Shown here in pieces: positions 31,804 through 40,448 of a stretch of DNA of 40,980 nt. Below the pieces are notes generated by a model. The model made no database searches. It worked only from the letters and a program-made list of their open reading frames with translations, and was not told the origin of the DNA. The DNA lies in contig CABRFG010000006.1 of assembly GCA_902470095.1 (NCBI GenBank), forward strand, positions 1 to 40,980, in the 5' to 3' direction. This DNA comes from an uncultured Collinsella sp. GTDB lineage: Bacteria > Actinomycetota > Coriobacteriia > Coriobacteriales > Coriobacteriaceae. A program made the position numbers and the translations under genes. How positions within the stretch are numbered: the stretch's first letter is position 1; each line of letters opens with the position of its first letter.

Positions 31804-33225
31804 TTAGGCCATGAGCAGGCCGGTCTCCGCGACGTTCTTGTACCAGTACGCGCTCGCCTTGGGATAGCGCTTCTGGGTCTCAAAGTCGATGTAGAACAGG
31901 CCATAGCGCTTGTTATAGCCGTTGGTCCAGGAGAACTGGTCCTGCAGAGACCACACGAAGTAACCGTCGACGTTTACGCCGCCGTCGATTGCCTTGAGGA
32001 TCCATGCGAGATGCTGACGCATGTAGTCGATGCGAGGGGCGTCATCGATAAAGCCGTCCTCGAAGTCGTCCTTATAGCCCATGCCGTTCTCGGTGATGTA
32101 GATCTTCTTGTAGTTGGGGTAATCGTTCTTAATGCGGAGCAGCAGGTCGTAGAGGCCCTCGGGATAGATGATCCAGTCCCAATCGGTGGTGGGAACGCCT
32201 TCGCGCACGCATGACTCGCCCACGCCCTTGAGGAACCAGCGCGAGGAGCCCTTGTCGCCGGTGCCATTGTGGTTGATGTCGTTTTCGCCCTCGGCGGCAC
32301 GCAGGAACTGGCACTTGTAGGTGTTGACGCCCAGGCAATCGTTGTAGGGGAGCGCGGCGGTCAGCGCGGCGATGTCCTCGTCGCGGACGTCGAGCTCGCC
32401 GCCGGCGATATGGGCCAGCTTGGTCGCAGCCTCCATGGTGTCGGCTGCATAGTGGCCGCGGAAGGTGGCGTCGAGTACCCAGCGGTTGTTGATGACGTCG
32501 GCCATGCGAGCTGCCTCGCAGTCGGCGGCGTTGTTGGGATCGAGGGGATACTTGGGCTCCAGGTTCTGGACAATGCCGATCTCACCCTCAAAGCCGCCCT
32601 CATGGAAGGCTACGACAGCCTTGGCGTGGGCCACCATCATGTTGTGCATGAGCTGGAAGGCCTTGTCCAGGCGATACTTCTCGCCGTGCGGCCAGTTGCC
32701 GACGATAAAGCTGCCCTCGGCGGTTGCGGGAATCTCGTTAAACGTGAACCAGTGCTTGACCTCGGTGAACTCGGCAAAGCAGAACTTGGCGTACTCGACA
32801 AAGGCGTCGATCGTCGTGCGCGTCAGGAAACCCTCGCCGCCGTCCTGGTAAAAGGCCTCGGGCGTATCAAAGTGATCGAGCGTGACATAGGGGATAACGC
32901 CGGCTTTGTTGCAGGTGGCGAAAAGCTCATGATAGAAGGCGACACCCTCGTGGTTGATCTCGCCAGTGCCGTTGGGGAAGATGCGGCTCCAAGCGATGGA
33001 GACGCGGATACCGTTGATGCCGAAGCGCTGGCACAGGTCGATATCGACCGGGTACTTGTTGTAGAAATCGCTTGCGGGATCGGGGGAGAAGCGACCCTGA
33101 GCTGCCAGGAAATCGTCCCAGGGCACTTTGCCCTTGCCGTGCGTGCGGGTCTCGCCCTCAACCTGGTAAGCGGCGGTGGCGCCGCCAAACACAAAGCCGT
33201 CGGGGAACTGCATGGGGTTGGTCAT
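31804..33225 (-). CDS. lacG: GH1 6-phospho-beta-galactosidase (cassette 1)
   Basis: 473 residues, near the 468-470 of LacG. Cleaves PTS-imported lactose-6'-phosphate to glucose and galactose-6-P. Acid/base E164 (FTFNEI), nucleophile E379 (YITENG). The phosphate-binding loop FSWTNGYNKRYG supplies S432, K439 and Y441, which marks 6-phospho enzymes over plain beta-glucosidases. Long stretches match remembered Gram-positive LacG (WDWIIYPEGLYDLLLRIKND). Second gene after lacE1, 76 bases apart. 6-Phospho-beta-glucosidase activity is the alternative. Confidence 0.9.
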   Translation of the reverse strand: MTNPMQFPDGFVFGGATAAYQVEGETRTHGKGKVPWDDFLAAQGRFSPDPASDFYNKYPVDIDLCQRFGINGIRVSIAWSRIFPNGTGEINHEGVAFYHELFATCNKAGVIPYVTLDHFDTPEAFYQDGGEGFLTRTTIDAFVEYAKFCFAEFTEVKHWFTFNEIPATAEGSFIVGNWPHGEKYRLDKAFQLMHNMMVAHAKAVVAFHEGGFEGEIGIVQNLEPKYPLDPNNAADCEAARMADVINNRWVLDATFRGHYAADTMEAATKLAHIAGGELDVRDEDIAALTAALPYNDCLGVNTYKCQFLRAAEGENDINHNGTGDKGSSRWFLKGVGESCVREGVPTTDWDWIIYPEGLYDLLLRIKNDYPNYKKIYITENGMGYKDDFEDGFIDDAPRIDYMRQHLAWILKAIDGGVNVDGYFVWSLQDQFSWTNGYNKRYGLFYIDFETQKRYPKASAYWYKNVAETGLLMA

Positions 33226-33259
33226 GAGTCATCCTTTCTGTGGGATTCGAATAGGGAGA

Positions 33260-33286
33260 GGTGCCCGAACTGGGGATCCGGGCACC
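33260..33286 (-). other. Intercistronic hairpin between lacE1 and lacG1
   Basis: GGTGCCCG (33260-33267) pairs with CGGGCACC (33279-33286), with no T-run. It may modulate expression of lacG relative to lacE. Confidence 0.4.
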
Positions 33287-33301
33287 AACAGAGGGAGGAA
33301 C

Positions 33302-35080
33302 CTAGTCGAGGTTCTCGCGGAGCCACTTGATGGCGCCAGCGGGGTCGCGAGTAAGGTCGATATATTCCTTACCGCGCGGGGCGAGCAGCTTAATGCCCAG
33401 GCGATCGGTGTCGGCCTTCATGTCGTTGTAGTAGCTACGGACCTGCGGGGCAAGCACGATAACGTCGTACTGATCCATGATGGCAGTGTGCTGGCCATAG
33501 GCGCCTGCGGAGGAAGCGATGTTCTCTCCGGTCTGCGCGGCACCTTCCTTGATGGCGTTGGCAAGCATGGCAGAGGTGCCGGCGCCGGCGCACAGGACGA
33601 GGACCTTCAGACCGTCGACATCCTTCTTAGCGGATGCATCGGCAGCGGGCTCGGGCTGATCGGCGACAGGCTTGCTGTCAGCGGCAGCGGCGGTCGGCTC
33701 GACGGCAGCGGTGGCCTGCTCGACAGCGGGCGCAGAGGTGCTGGCGGCGATGGTGGCAGCACCATCGGACTCGAGACCCAGCTCGGCGGCGCGCTCGGCT
33801 TCCTGGTCGCAGAGCAGCTTATCGTATGCCTTCAAGAACGGCAGGTAGATGATGGCGTCCAGCAAGATGATGATCGCGACAAATACCAGGGCGATAAGCT
33901 GGAAGTTTGTAGTGATGAAGATGCCGATGGGGGCAGGGGTAGCCCAAGGCACCACGAAGGAGAAGCCGTTCATGCCCACGTTGTCGATAAAAAACTTGGC
34001 AACACTCACGTTGACGCAGCCGGCGGCAACAAAGGGGATGAGCATGTAGGGGTTAAGGATCATCGGCGCGCCAAAGAGCAGCGGTTCGTTGACGGCGAAG
34101 GCAACAGGAACAATCGAGGCCTTGCCGACGGCTTTGAGCTGTTTGGACTTCATAAAGAGAATCAGCAGAAGCGGCACGATGAACGTGGCGCCGGTGCCGC
34201 CGAACTCACCCACGAGCGACATGTTAAAGGTGAGGGAGTGGGCGGGGTGGCCACCGGCCAGCAGAACCTGCAGGTTCTCGGCCTGGTTGGCAAGACGGAT
34301 GGGGTCGATGCCCGGCTGGACAATCGAAGGGCCGTGGACGCCGATGAACCAGAAGAACGCGGTGGCCGCCTGAATAAGGATGAGTCCGGGGTAGGTCTCT
34401 GCCGCAGTGAAGAGCGGGGAGAGCAGTTTGATAAGCAGCTCGGAGAACGGAACGCCCATGAGGTTGCGCACGACGACATCGATGATGCCGCAGATGATGA
34501 CAGCGCCACCGAAGGGGATGATGTCGCGGAAGTTCTGAGCGATGGCGCCCGGAACCTCCTTGGGCAGCTTAATGGTCAGATCGCGCGAAACGCAGAACTT
34601 ATAAACCCAAACGGTAATGAACGCTGCGATATAGGCCGAGAACAGACCGCGTGTACCCATGCTGGTGCAATCGAAGACCGAAAGCTCGGAGCCGTTGAAC
34701 TTGGTGGTGAACTGCGTAACAGCGAGCAGCAGCATGCTGCACTGGGCGGCAACCATAGTGGAGCCGTCGTTGAGCACCTTGCCGGCGGGCATGCGACGGT
34801 TCATGGAAGCCGTGAAGTTCTTGGCGGTGGTGCCGGCAACCATGATGCCCATGACGCCCATGGTGAAGTTGTACAGCTTGTTGCACCAGTCGATGAGCGG
34901 CTGGGGCAACGTGATTCCAACTACGCCGGGAAGGGTGGCAATGAGCAGAAAGATCGAAGAGGTGAGGACAATGGGCATGCACCCAAGGAATCCGTCCTTG
35001 ATGGCCTGGAGGTATATGTTCCTCGAGATCTTCTCAAAGAACGGTTGATGCTTTTCGAGCATCTTTACGATGGCGTCCAT
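33302..35080 (-). CDS. lacE: Lactose-class PTS EIICB fusion permease (cassette 1)
   Basis: 592 residues. N-terminal IIC (to about residue 430) with several membrane segments and the conserved FFWFIGVHGPSIV, EFGGTGATF and FAVNEPLLFGAP. An Ala/Pro/Glu-rich linker of about 60 residues follows. The C-terminal IIB begins LVLCAGAGTSAML with phospho-Cys497. Architecture is that of LacE. The partner IIA (LacF) is not in the window. AAAGGAGC precedes the ATG. Transcribed divergently from lacI1, ahead of lacG1. Confidence 0.93.
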   Translation of the reverse strand: MDAIVKMLEKHQPFFEKISRNIYLQAIKDGFLGCMPIVLTSSIFLLIATLPGVVGITLPQPLIDWCNKLYNFTMGVMGIMVAGTTAKNFTASMNRRMPAGKVLNDGSTMVAAQCSMLLLAVTQFTTKFNGSELSVFDCTSMGTRGLFSAYIAAFITVWVYKFCVSRDLTIKLPKEVPGAIAQNFRDIIPFGGAVIICGIIDVVVRNLMGVPFSELLIKLLSPLFTAAETYPGLILIQAATAFFWFIGVHGPSIVQPGIDPIRLANQAENLQVLLAGGHPAHSLTFNMSLVGEFGGTGATFIVPLLLILFMKSKQLKAVGKASIVPVAFAVNEPLLFGAPMILNPYMLIPFVAAGCVNVSVAKFFIDNVGMNGFSFVVPWATPAPIGIFITTNFQLIALVFVAIIILLDAIIYLPFLKAYDKLLCDQEAERAAELGLESDGAATIAASTSAPAVEQATAAVEPTAAAADSKPVADQPEPAADASAKKDVDGLKVLVLCAGAGTSAMLANAIKEGAAQTGENIASSAGAYGQHTAIMDQYDVIVLAPQVRSYYNDMKADTDRLGIKLLAPRGKEYIDLTRDPAGAIKWLRENLD

Positions 35081-35183
35081 AGAGCTCCTTTGCTACTTGA
35101 TGCGCGATGCATGTGGATGGAACTGGTCGTCGATGGATGGTCAGGACTGCCCGGAAACCTTCCTGCTTAAGGAAGGCATTGCA

Positions 35184-35226
35184 AAATGACAACGTTGTCA
35201 TTTCGTTAATGACAACGTAAGACATT
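35184..35226. promoter_or_regulatory. LacI-type operators of cassette 1
   Basis: A perfect 20-bp palindrome AAATGACAACGTTGTCATTT (35184-35203) and, 24 bp on, an imperfect copy AATGACAACGTAAGACATT (35208-35226). They lie about 105-145 bp before the lacE1 start. Confidence 0.7.
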
Positions 35227-35250
35227 TTTGGAAGAGCAACAAGGATATAC

Positions 35251-35282
35251 GGGTGAGCGGTCGATATTGTTCGGTAAACGGT
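35251..35282. promoter_or_regulatory. Shared 32-bp element (copy 2)
   Basis: GGGTGAGCGGT at 35251 and CGGTAAACGGT at 35272, 21 bp apart, gap CGATATTGTT. It sits in the lacE1-lacI1 divergent region, just before a TATGCT -10 candidate (35308-35313) of lacI1. Confidence 0.6.
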
Positions 35283-35354
35283 TGATTTATCAGTCAGGCA
35301 GGTAGTGTATGCTAGAACGCAAAAACAAGCGATGTAAAACCGACTGGAGAAGCA

Positions 35355-36365
35355 GTGGCAACGATGGACAAGAAAAATGTCTCAATGAATGATGTGGCGA
35401 TTGCCGCTGGTGTTTCTCTCAAGACGGTTTCGCGCGTGATTAACGAGCCCGATAGCGTGCGAGAGTCGACACGCGATAAGGTTCATTCGGCCATGGAGGC
35501 GCTCGGGTTTCGAGCCAACTTTGCCGCGCGTTCGCTCAAGTTGGGCCGTTACGGGTGCATCGGCGTCGTGCTGTTCCACTTGTCGGGCGGTGCCGTGGAC
35601 ATGATCGACGGTATCGCCGATGCCGCCGAAGAGCGAGGCTTTGCTCTTACGATGATCAAAAAGCGGGCGGGGGAGAAGATGACCCTTGCCGAAGCGGCGC
35701 GTAGGATGTCGCAGCTCCCCGTCGACGGCATGATTTTCAACCTGCGCCAGATGGTCGATGACTTTGATACCTTTGAGGCGCCGAAAGACCTCAAGACGGT
35801 GATTATCACACCGATGGAACATCCTACCTGCTCTACCGTCAGTGACGACCAAGAGGGCGGCGCGCGCATGGCGTGCGAGTACTTCTTGAACCACGGGCAC
35901 AAGAACGTGTACTTCGTCTCTGGTAAGAAAGAGTCACTGTCGAGCCAGTGCCGTATGAAAGGTTGGCGAGCGGCACTCGAGGCACGTGGCATTGAGCCGC
36001 CCGAGCCTCTGCAAGGCGATTGGAATGCGGATAGTGGCTATGCCGCGGGCCTTGTGCTTGCCGATAAACCCGATTGCACGGCGGTCCTCGCTGCTAACGA
36101 CTGCATGGCAAACGGCGTGATGATGGCTCTACGTGACAAAGGGCTCAATGTGCCCGACGACGTGTCCGTGATCGGCTTCGACGATGAGCTCTACAAGACG
36201 ATTCCCAACTCGATTCTGACGTCGGTGAAGTTTCGCCACCGCGAACTGGGCATCCGTGCGCTTAACGAGGTCGTCGCAGGTCTGGAAGCCCCGAGCTCCA
36301 GAAGTCGTACGCTCGTCTCGGGCGTGTTGGTCGAGCGTTCCAGCGTAAGGGATCTGCGGGCGTAG
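35355..36365 (+). CDS. LacI-family regulator (cassette 1)
   Basis: 336 residues from GTG 35355 (GGAG upstream); ATG 35364 is an alternative. The helix-turn-helix MNDVAIAAGVSLKTVSRVINEP is followed by a periplasmic-binding-protein-like core (IGVVLFHLSGGAVDMIDGI, TAVLAANDCMANGVMMALRD, VSVIGFDDELY). Divergent from lacE1-lacG1, its presumed target through the AATGACAACG palindrome. The inducer is probably a sugar or sugar phosphate of the same pathway. Confidence 0.92.
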   Translation: MATMDKKNVSMNDVAIAAGVSLKTVSRVINEPDSVRESTRDKVHSAMEALGFRANFAARSLKLGRYGCIGVVLFHLSGGAVDMIDGIADAAEERGFALTMIKKRAGEKMTLAEAARRMSQLPVDGMIFNLRQMVDDFDTFEAPKDLKTVIITPMEHPTCSTVSDDQEGGARMACEYFLNHGHKNVYFVSGKKESLSSQCRMKGWRAALEARGIEPPEPLQGDWNADSGYAAGLVLADKPDCTAVLAANDCMANGVMMALRDKGLNVPDDVSVIGFDDELYKTIPNSILTSVKFRHRELGIRALNEVVAGLEAPSSRSRTLVSGVLVERSSVRDLRA

Positions 36366-36383
36366 ACGTGCTCGGCCTGCTCG

Positions 36384-36678
36384 TCTAAATCTGTAACAGG
36401 TGGGACCCGAAAACTCGACTAGGTGTTATAGATTGAGATTTTGTCTACCCAGCCATCATCTTTGTCTCGATCTGTAACAGTTAGGAGTGAAATGACCAGC
36501 CAGGTGTTACAGATCTAGATTGATTGGATTGACCCATCTGTTTGTCTCGATCTGTAACATCTAAGCGGTCAAAAGCGGTCTACATGTTACAGATTGAGAT
36601 TTTTGGCTTGGCCTGTGCGTTCACCTCGATCTGTAACGGCTGGGACCCAAAAACTCGGCTAGATGTTACAGATTAAGA
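36384..36678. repeat. Array 2: four tandem 55-bp palindromic units
   Basis: Same element as array 1. Units begin at 36384, 36465, 36545 and 36624. Loops are exactly 25 bases and gaps 24-26. Arms vary by single bases (e.g. TGTTATAGATTGAGA at 36424). It lies between the convergent ends of lacI1 and lacE2. Confidence 0.9.
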
Positions 36679-36706
36679 TGAACAGGAGGACGGGTGCGGT
36701 CTAAAC

Positions 36707-36751
36707 AAAATGGCCCGCGCATCACGCATCGATGCACGGGCCATTTTTTTT
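36707..36751. terminator. Bidirectional terminator of lacI1 and lacE2
   Basis: AAAATGGCCCG/CGGGCCATTTT arms around a 19-nt loop, with a run of eight Ts on the + strand and As on the other side. Confidence 0.85.
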
Positions 36752-36778
36752 CTGCGAGCGGCAGGTGGCGTCAGCGTT

Positions 36779-38539
36779 TTATGCCTCGAGGTTTTCCTCG
36801 ATCCAGGCGACGGCACCCTTGGGATCCTTAGTGAGGTCGATGTACTGTTTGCCCTTGGGCGACAGCAGCGTGATGCCCAGGCGGTCGGTGTCGGCCTTCA
36901 TCTCGTTGTAATAGGTGCGAACCTGCGGAGCCAGGACGATGACGTTGTACTGGTCCATGATGGCGTAGTGGCTGCCGTAGGCACCGGCGTTGGCGGTAAT
37001 GTCGATGCCCAGCTCGTCGGCGCCTTCCTTAAGCGCGTTGGCGAGCAGTGCAGAGGTGCCGGCGCCAGCGCACAGAACCAGAACCCTCAGATCCTTGCCC
37101 TTAAGGGCGGACGGAGCTGCGGAGGCCTCAGTGGCAGAAGCGGTCTCGACAACAGGAGCCTCAACGGCGGGGGCGGCAGCGGTCTTGACGGCCTTGGTCT
37201 CCTCGGCCTCTTCTTCGGCCAGGGTCTCGGCCTCCTGCTTGCACAGGACGTTGTCGTAGGCCTTGCAGAACGGGTAGTAGATTAAGAAGTCAACGACCAG
37301 CAGGACGACAACCAGGACCAGAGAGATCGGCTGGAAGTTGGTGTCGATGAAGGTGCCGATCGGTCCGGGGAGTGCCCACGGCATGGCATAGATAAAGCCG
37401 TTCATGCCCAAAAAGTCGATGAAGAACTTACCAATGAGGACGTTGGCCACGGGGGCAAACAGGAACGGGATCAGGAAGTACGGGTTAAGGATGATGGGCG
37501 CGGCGAACAGCAGCGGTTCGTTGACGGCGAACATCACGGGTACGACAGAGGCTTTGCCGACGGCCTTGAGCTGCTTGGAGCGCATAAAGAGCAGGAAGAT
37601 GATCGGGACAATGAACGTGGCGCCGGTGCCGCCGAGTTCGCCGATGTAGTTACCGAAGTTCTCGGTCAGGGCGAGGGCGGGGTGACCGCCGGCCTGCAGC
37701 GTGGCGAGGTTGGTGGTGATGTTGCCAAACAGCGCGGCGTTGAGGGCAGGCTTAACGACCGAGGGGCCGTGGATGCCCATGAACCAGAACAGCGGGATCA
37801 TGAACCAGATGAGGGCGAGGCCGGCGTAGGAATCGGCAGCGGCGAACAGCGGGCTCACCAGCGTGGAGATGACGTTGGCAAACGGGACGGCCAAGCAGGT
37901 GCGGCAGATAACGTCGATGACGGCGACAAACAGGATGGAGAAGCTGAAGGCGAAGATGTCGCGGAAGTTCTGGGCGATGGCGCCGGGGACTTCTTTGGGC
38001 AGCTTGATGGTGATGTCTCGCTTAATGCAGAAGGCATAGATGTTGACCGTGGCAAATGCGGCGACAAAGGAGCTCAGTAGGCCCTTGGTGCCCATGTTGT
38101 CGGTAAAGAACACCGAGACATCGGCGCCGTCGATCTTGGCACTCGTCTGGGTAACGGCCAAGATGAGCATAGCGCACATGGCGGCGACCATGGTGCTCGT
38201 GGCGTTGATGGCCTTGCCGGCAGGCATGCGGCGGTTCTTGGAGCCGGTCAGCGCGCTTGCGGTGGTGCCGGCGACCATGATGCCCACGACGCCCATCGTG
38301 AAGTTGTAAACCTTGTTGCAGAAGTTCACGACGTCGACGTTCCACCAGTCGGGCAGCGTAAAGCCGCCGACCGTGGCGACAACGCCCGGCAGGGTCGAAA
38401 TAAGCAGGAAGACAGAAGAAGACAGGATGATGGGCATTGCTGCCAAAAAGCCGTCTTTAATGGCCTGAAGGTAGATGTTCTTAGAGACCTTGTCGAAGTA
38501 CGGCTGACCTTTCTCCAAGAACTTAACGATCGATTCCAT
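36779..38539 (-). CDS. lacE: Lactose-class PTS EIICB fusion permease (cassette 2)
   Basis: 586 residues, clearly paralogous to the protein at 33302 over its length. IIC motifs: FWFMGIHGPSVV, ELGGTGATFIVP, FAVNEPLLFAAP. A short Ala/Glu/Val-rich linker leads to IIB, LVLCAGAGTSALL with phospho-Cys490. No IIA is encoded nearby. AGGAG precedes the ATG. Unlike cassette 1 it is the second gene, behind lacG2. Confidence 0.92.
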   Translation of the reverse strand: MESIVKFLEKGQPYFDKVSKNIYLQAIKDGFLAAMPIILSSSVFLLISTLPGVVATVGGFTLPDWWNVDVVNFCNKVYNFTMGVVGIMVAGTTASALTGSKNRRMPAGKAINATSTMVAAMCAMLILAVTQTSAKIDGADVSVFFTDNMGTKGLLSSFVAAFATVNIYAFCIKRDITIKLPKEVPGAIAQNFRDIFAFSFSILFVAVIDVICRTCLAVPFANVISTLVSPLFAAADSYAGLALIWFMIPLFWFMGIHGPSVVKPALNAALFGNITTNLATLQAGGHPALALTENFGNYIGELGGTGATFIVPIIFLLFMRSKQLKAVGKASVVPVMFAVNEPLLFAAPIILNPYFLIPFLFAPVANVLIGKFFIDFLGMNGFIYAMPWALPGPIGTFIDTNFQPISLVLVVVLLVVDFLIYYPFCKAYDNVLCKQEAETLAEEEAEETKAVKTAAAPAVEAPVVETASATEASAAPSALKGKDLRVLVLCAGAGTSALLANALKEGADELGIDITANAGAYGSHYAIMDQYNVIVLAPQVRTYYNEMKADTDRLGITLLSPKGKQYIDLTKDPKGAVAWIEENLEA

Positions 38540-38647
38540 AGTTCACGCTCCTCTTTGCATGAAATCTTAATGGCATGGACGTTGAAAACCTATATGGTCT
38601 CCCGCTTGCTAAAAGCCCGGGTGCAGGCGGGGTCGGTCCCAGGGGGA

Positions 38648-38694
38648 GAGAGGGGAGCGGCTGGGTTTGTATCGCATAGGGCCGCTCCCCTCTC
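38648..38694 (-). other. Strong intercistronic hairpin between lacG2 and lacE2
   Basis: Perfect 14-bp GC-rich arms GAGAGGGGAGCGGC (38648-38661) and GCCGCTCCCCTCTC (38681-38694), 21 bases after the lacG2 stop. No T-run follows, so an mRNA-stability or processing element is more likely than full termination. Confidence 0.5.
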
Positions 38695-38715
38695 GGGGGA
38701 AAGCGAGGCGATGCG

Positions 38716-40158
38716 CTACTGCGCGTCCGCCATAGTGTCGGCGAGCTCCTTGTACCAGAGTGCCGACTGCTTGATGTAGCGTTTTTGCGTGTCGAAGTCG
38801 ATGTAGAACAGGCCGTAGCGCTTGTTATAGCCGTTGGCCCACGAGAACTGGTCCTGCAGGCTCCAGATAAAGTAGCCCTGGACGTCGACGCCCTCGGCGC
38901 GCGCCCGGAGCACCTTCTCCATGTGCTGGTCGACAAAGTCGATGCGCTCGGGATCGGCGACGATGCCGTTTGCGTCGGGCTCGGGGTCCTTGTGGCCCAG
39001 GCCGTTTTCGGTGATATAGATGACGGGGAGGTTGGGATAGGTGGCGCTGATGTGCTTGAGCGTGTCGTAGAGGCCTTGCGGGTAGATGAGCCAATCCCAG
39101 TCGGTGGTGGGGATACCCGGCATATCGACCTGCTGCCCGACGCCCTTAAACTTAAAGCACGAGGTGCCCTTGTCTCCGGTGCCGTTAAAGCTGTTGGTGG
39201 ACTCGCCATCGTAGGCGGCGATAAACGCCGACTGATAGTAGTTGAGGCCGAACATATCGTTGCGGGGCGCCGCCTTGGCGAGCTCCTCCATGTCGCTGTC
39301 CTCAACCGTAAGCGTGGCGTTGTTGGCACGCAGAATCTCGTTGATGAGTGAGAGGGTGCGCGCGGAGTAGTGGCCCAGGAAGGCGCCGTCCATGATGAAG
39401 TCGGTGTAGAAGGCGTTGTACAGGTCGGCGGCGTGCTGGTCGGCGGGCGAGTCTGTGGCAGGATATGCCGGCGTCAGGACGTTGACCATGCCAATGCGTC
39501 CGCCCAGGTGCTCGGTCTCGTCAAGATCCTTATACAGGTTGACGGCGCGGGCGTGGGCAACGAGCTCGTTGTGCTGGCTCTGGATGCCGCTCGTCACATC
39601 AAAGTGATGGTTGGGCGGGAAGTTGCCTTGGATGTATTGGGAGTGCGAGAGGCTGATGAGCTCGTTGATGGTGAACCAATTCTTGACCTCGCGGAACTCG
39701 CGGAAGCAGAACTCGGCATAGCGCACATAGGCGTCGACGGTCTTGCGGTTGAGCCAGTCGCCCTGGTTGAACAGGGCGGCGGGGGAGTCAAAGTGATGCA
39801 GGGACACATAGGGCTCGACGCCATACTTTTTGCAGCAGGCGAACAGCTCGTGGTAGTGCTTAACGCCCTCGGCGAGGGGCTCGGCATCGTCGCCGTTGGG
39901 GAAGATGCGGGTCCAGGCGATGGACACACGAATGGCGTTGAGTCCATGCTCGGCAGAAAGGCGGATATCCTCCTCGTAGCGGTTGTAGAAATCACTGGCC
40001 GGGTCGGGCAAAAAGCGACCCTGGGCGACAAGGTAATCGTCCCACATGGTCTTACCCTTGCCTGCCACCTTCGTGGAACCTTCCGTTTGGTACGCGGCGG
40101 TTGCGGCGCCCCAAACAAAGCCCTTCGGCAGCTGCTGTACGCGGTTTAGCAAAGACAT
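38716..40158 (-). CDS. lacG: GH1 6-phospho-beta-galactosidase/glucosidase (cassette 2)
   Basis: 480 residues from ATG 40158; the ATG six bases upstream is too near GAGGG. Acid/base E166 (FTINEL), nucleophile E384 (YITENG), phosphate loop FSWANGYNKRYG with S439, K446, Y448. It is more diverged from remembered LacG than the cassette 1 enzyme (for example NWFTINELISLSHSQ, and a TEHLGG insertion), so its phospho-disaccharide may differ. First gene of the lacG2-lacE2 operon. Confidence 0.88.
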   Translation of the reverse strand: MSLLNRVQQLPKGFVWGAATAAYQTEGSTKVAGKGKTMWDDYLVAQGRFLPDPASDFYNRYEEDIRLSAEHGLNAIRVSIAWTRIFPNGDDAEPLAEGVKHYHELFACCKKYGVEPYVSLHHFDSPAALFNQGDWLNRKTVDAYVRYAEFCFREFREVKNWFTINELISLSHSQYIQGNFPPNHHFDVTSGIQSQHNELVAHARAVNLYKDLDETEHLGGRIGMVNVLTPAYPATDSPADQHAADLYNAFYTDFIMDGAFLGHYSARTLSLINEILRANNATLTVEDSDMEELAKAAPRNDMFGLNYYQSAFIAAYDGESTNSFNGTGDKGTSCFKFKGVGQQVDMPGIPTTDWDWLIYPQGLYDTLKHISATYPNLPVIYITENGLGHKDPEPDANGIVADPERIDFVDQHMEKVLRARAEGVDVQGYFIWSLQDQFSWANGYNKRYGLFYIDFDTQKRYIKQSALWYKELADTMADAQ

Positions 40159-40278
40159 ATGCATACACCCTCTCGTCTCGCTGTTCGATATTGTGCGTTT
40201 GCGCTCAGGAGGCTCCCTGGTTAGCGTTCAGCGGTGAAAAAGCCCGATAAACACTATCTTAAAATGATTAGAACCAAA

Positions 40279-40316
40279 ATGAGCACGTGAACATTTGACA
40301 ATGAGCACGTTAACAT
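40279..40316. promoter_or_regulatory. Paired LacI-type operators of cassette 2
   Basis: ATGAGCACGTGAACAT (40279-40294) and ATGAGCACGTTAACAT (40301-40316), repeated with a 22-bp period upstream of lacG2. A third copy lies at 40433. Confidence 0.65.
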
Positions 40317-40354
40317 CCGGCTGGGATGTATAGAAACAAAACAACTTCAAACAG

Positions 40355-40386
40355 CCGCGAACGGTTGTATTTGTTCGGTAAGCGGT
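40355..40386 (+). promoter_or_regulatory. Shared 32-bp element (copy 3)
   Basis: CCGCGAACGGT at 40355 and CGGTAAGCGGT at 40376, 21 bp apart, gap TGTATTTGTT. It ends 5 bp before the TTGACA -35 of lacI2, a typical activator position. Confidence 0.6.
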
Positions 40387-40391
40387 TTTGA

Positions 40392-40448
40392 TTGACAGAA
40401 GTTTTCATGTTGTGGTATATGGCTCGGGTATCATGAGCACGTTATCGA
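40392..40448 (+). promoter_or_regulatory. lacI2 promoter and operator
   Basis: TTGACA (40392-40397), 18-bp spacer, TATATG (40416-40421). ATGAGCACGTTATCGAT (40433-40449), a copy of the lacG2 operator, lies just past the start site and suggests autoregulation. Confidence 0.6.

Noticed and set aside
33176..35170. 664-codon + strand frame opposite lacE1
   Set aside because: It is antisense to a clear permease, low-complexity in composition, with no ribosome-binding site. It is a codon-bias shadow.
31494..36678. CRISPR array
   Set aside because: Repeats alternate orientation as hairpin arms, 'spacers' share a consensus and there are no cas genes. This is a tandem palindromic repeat.
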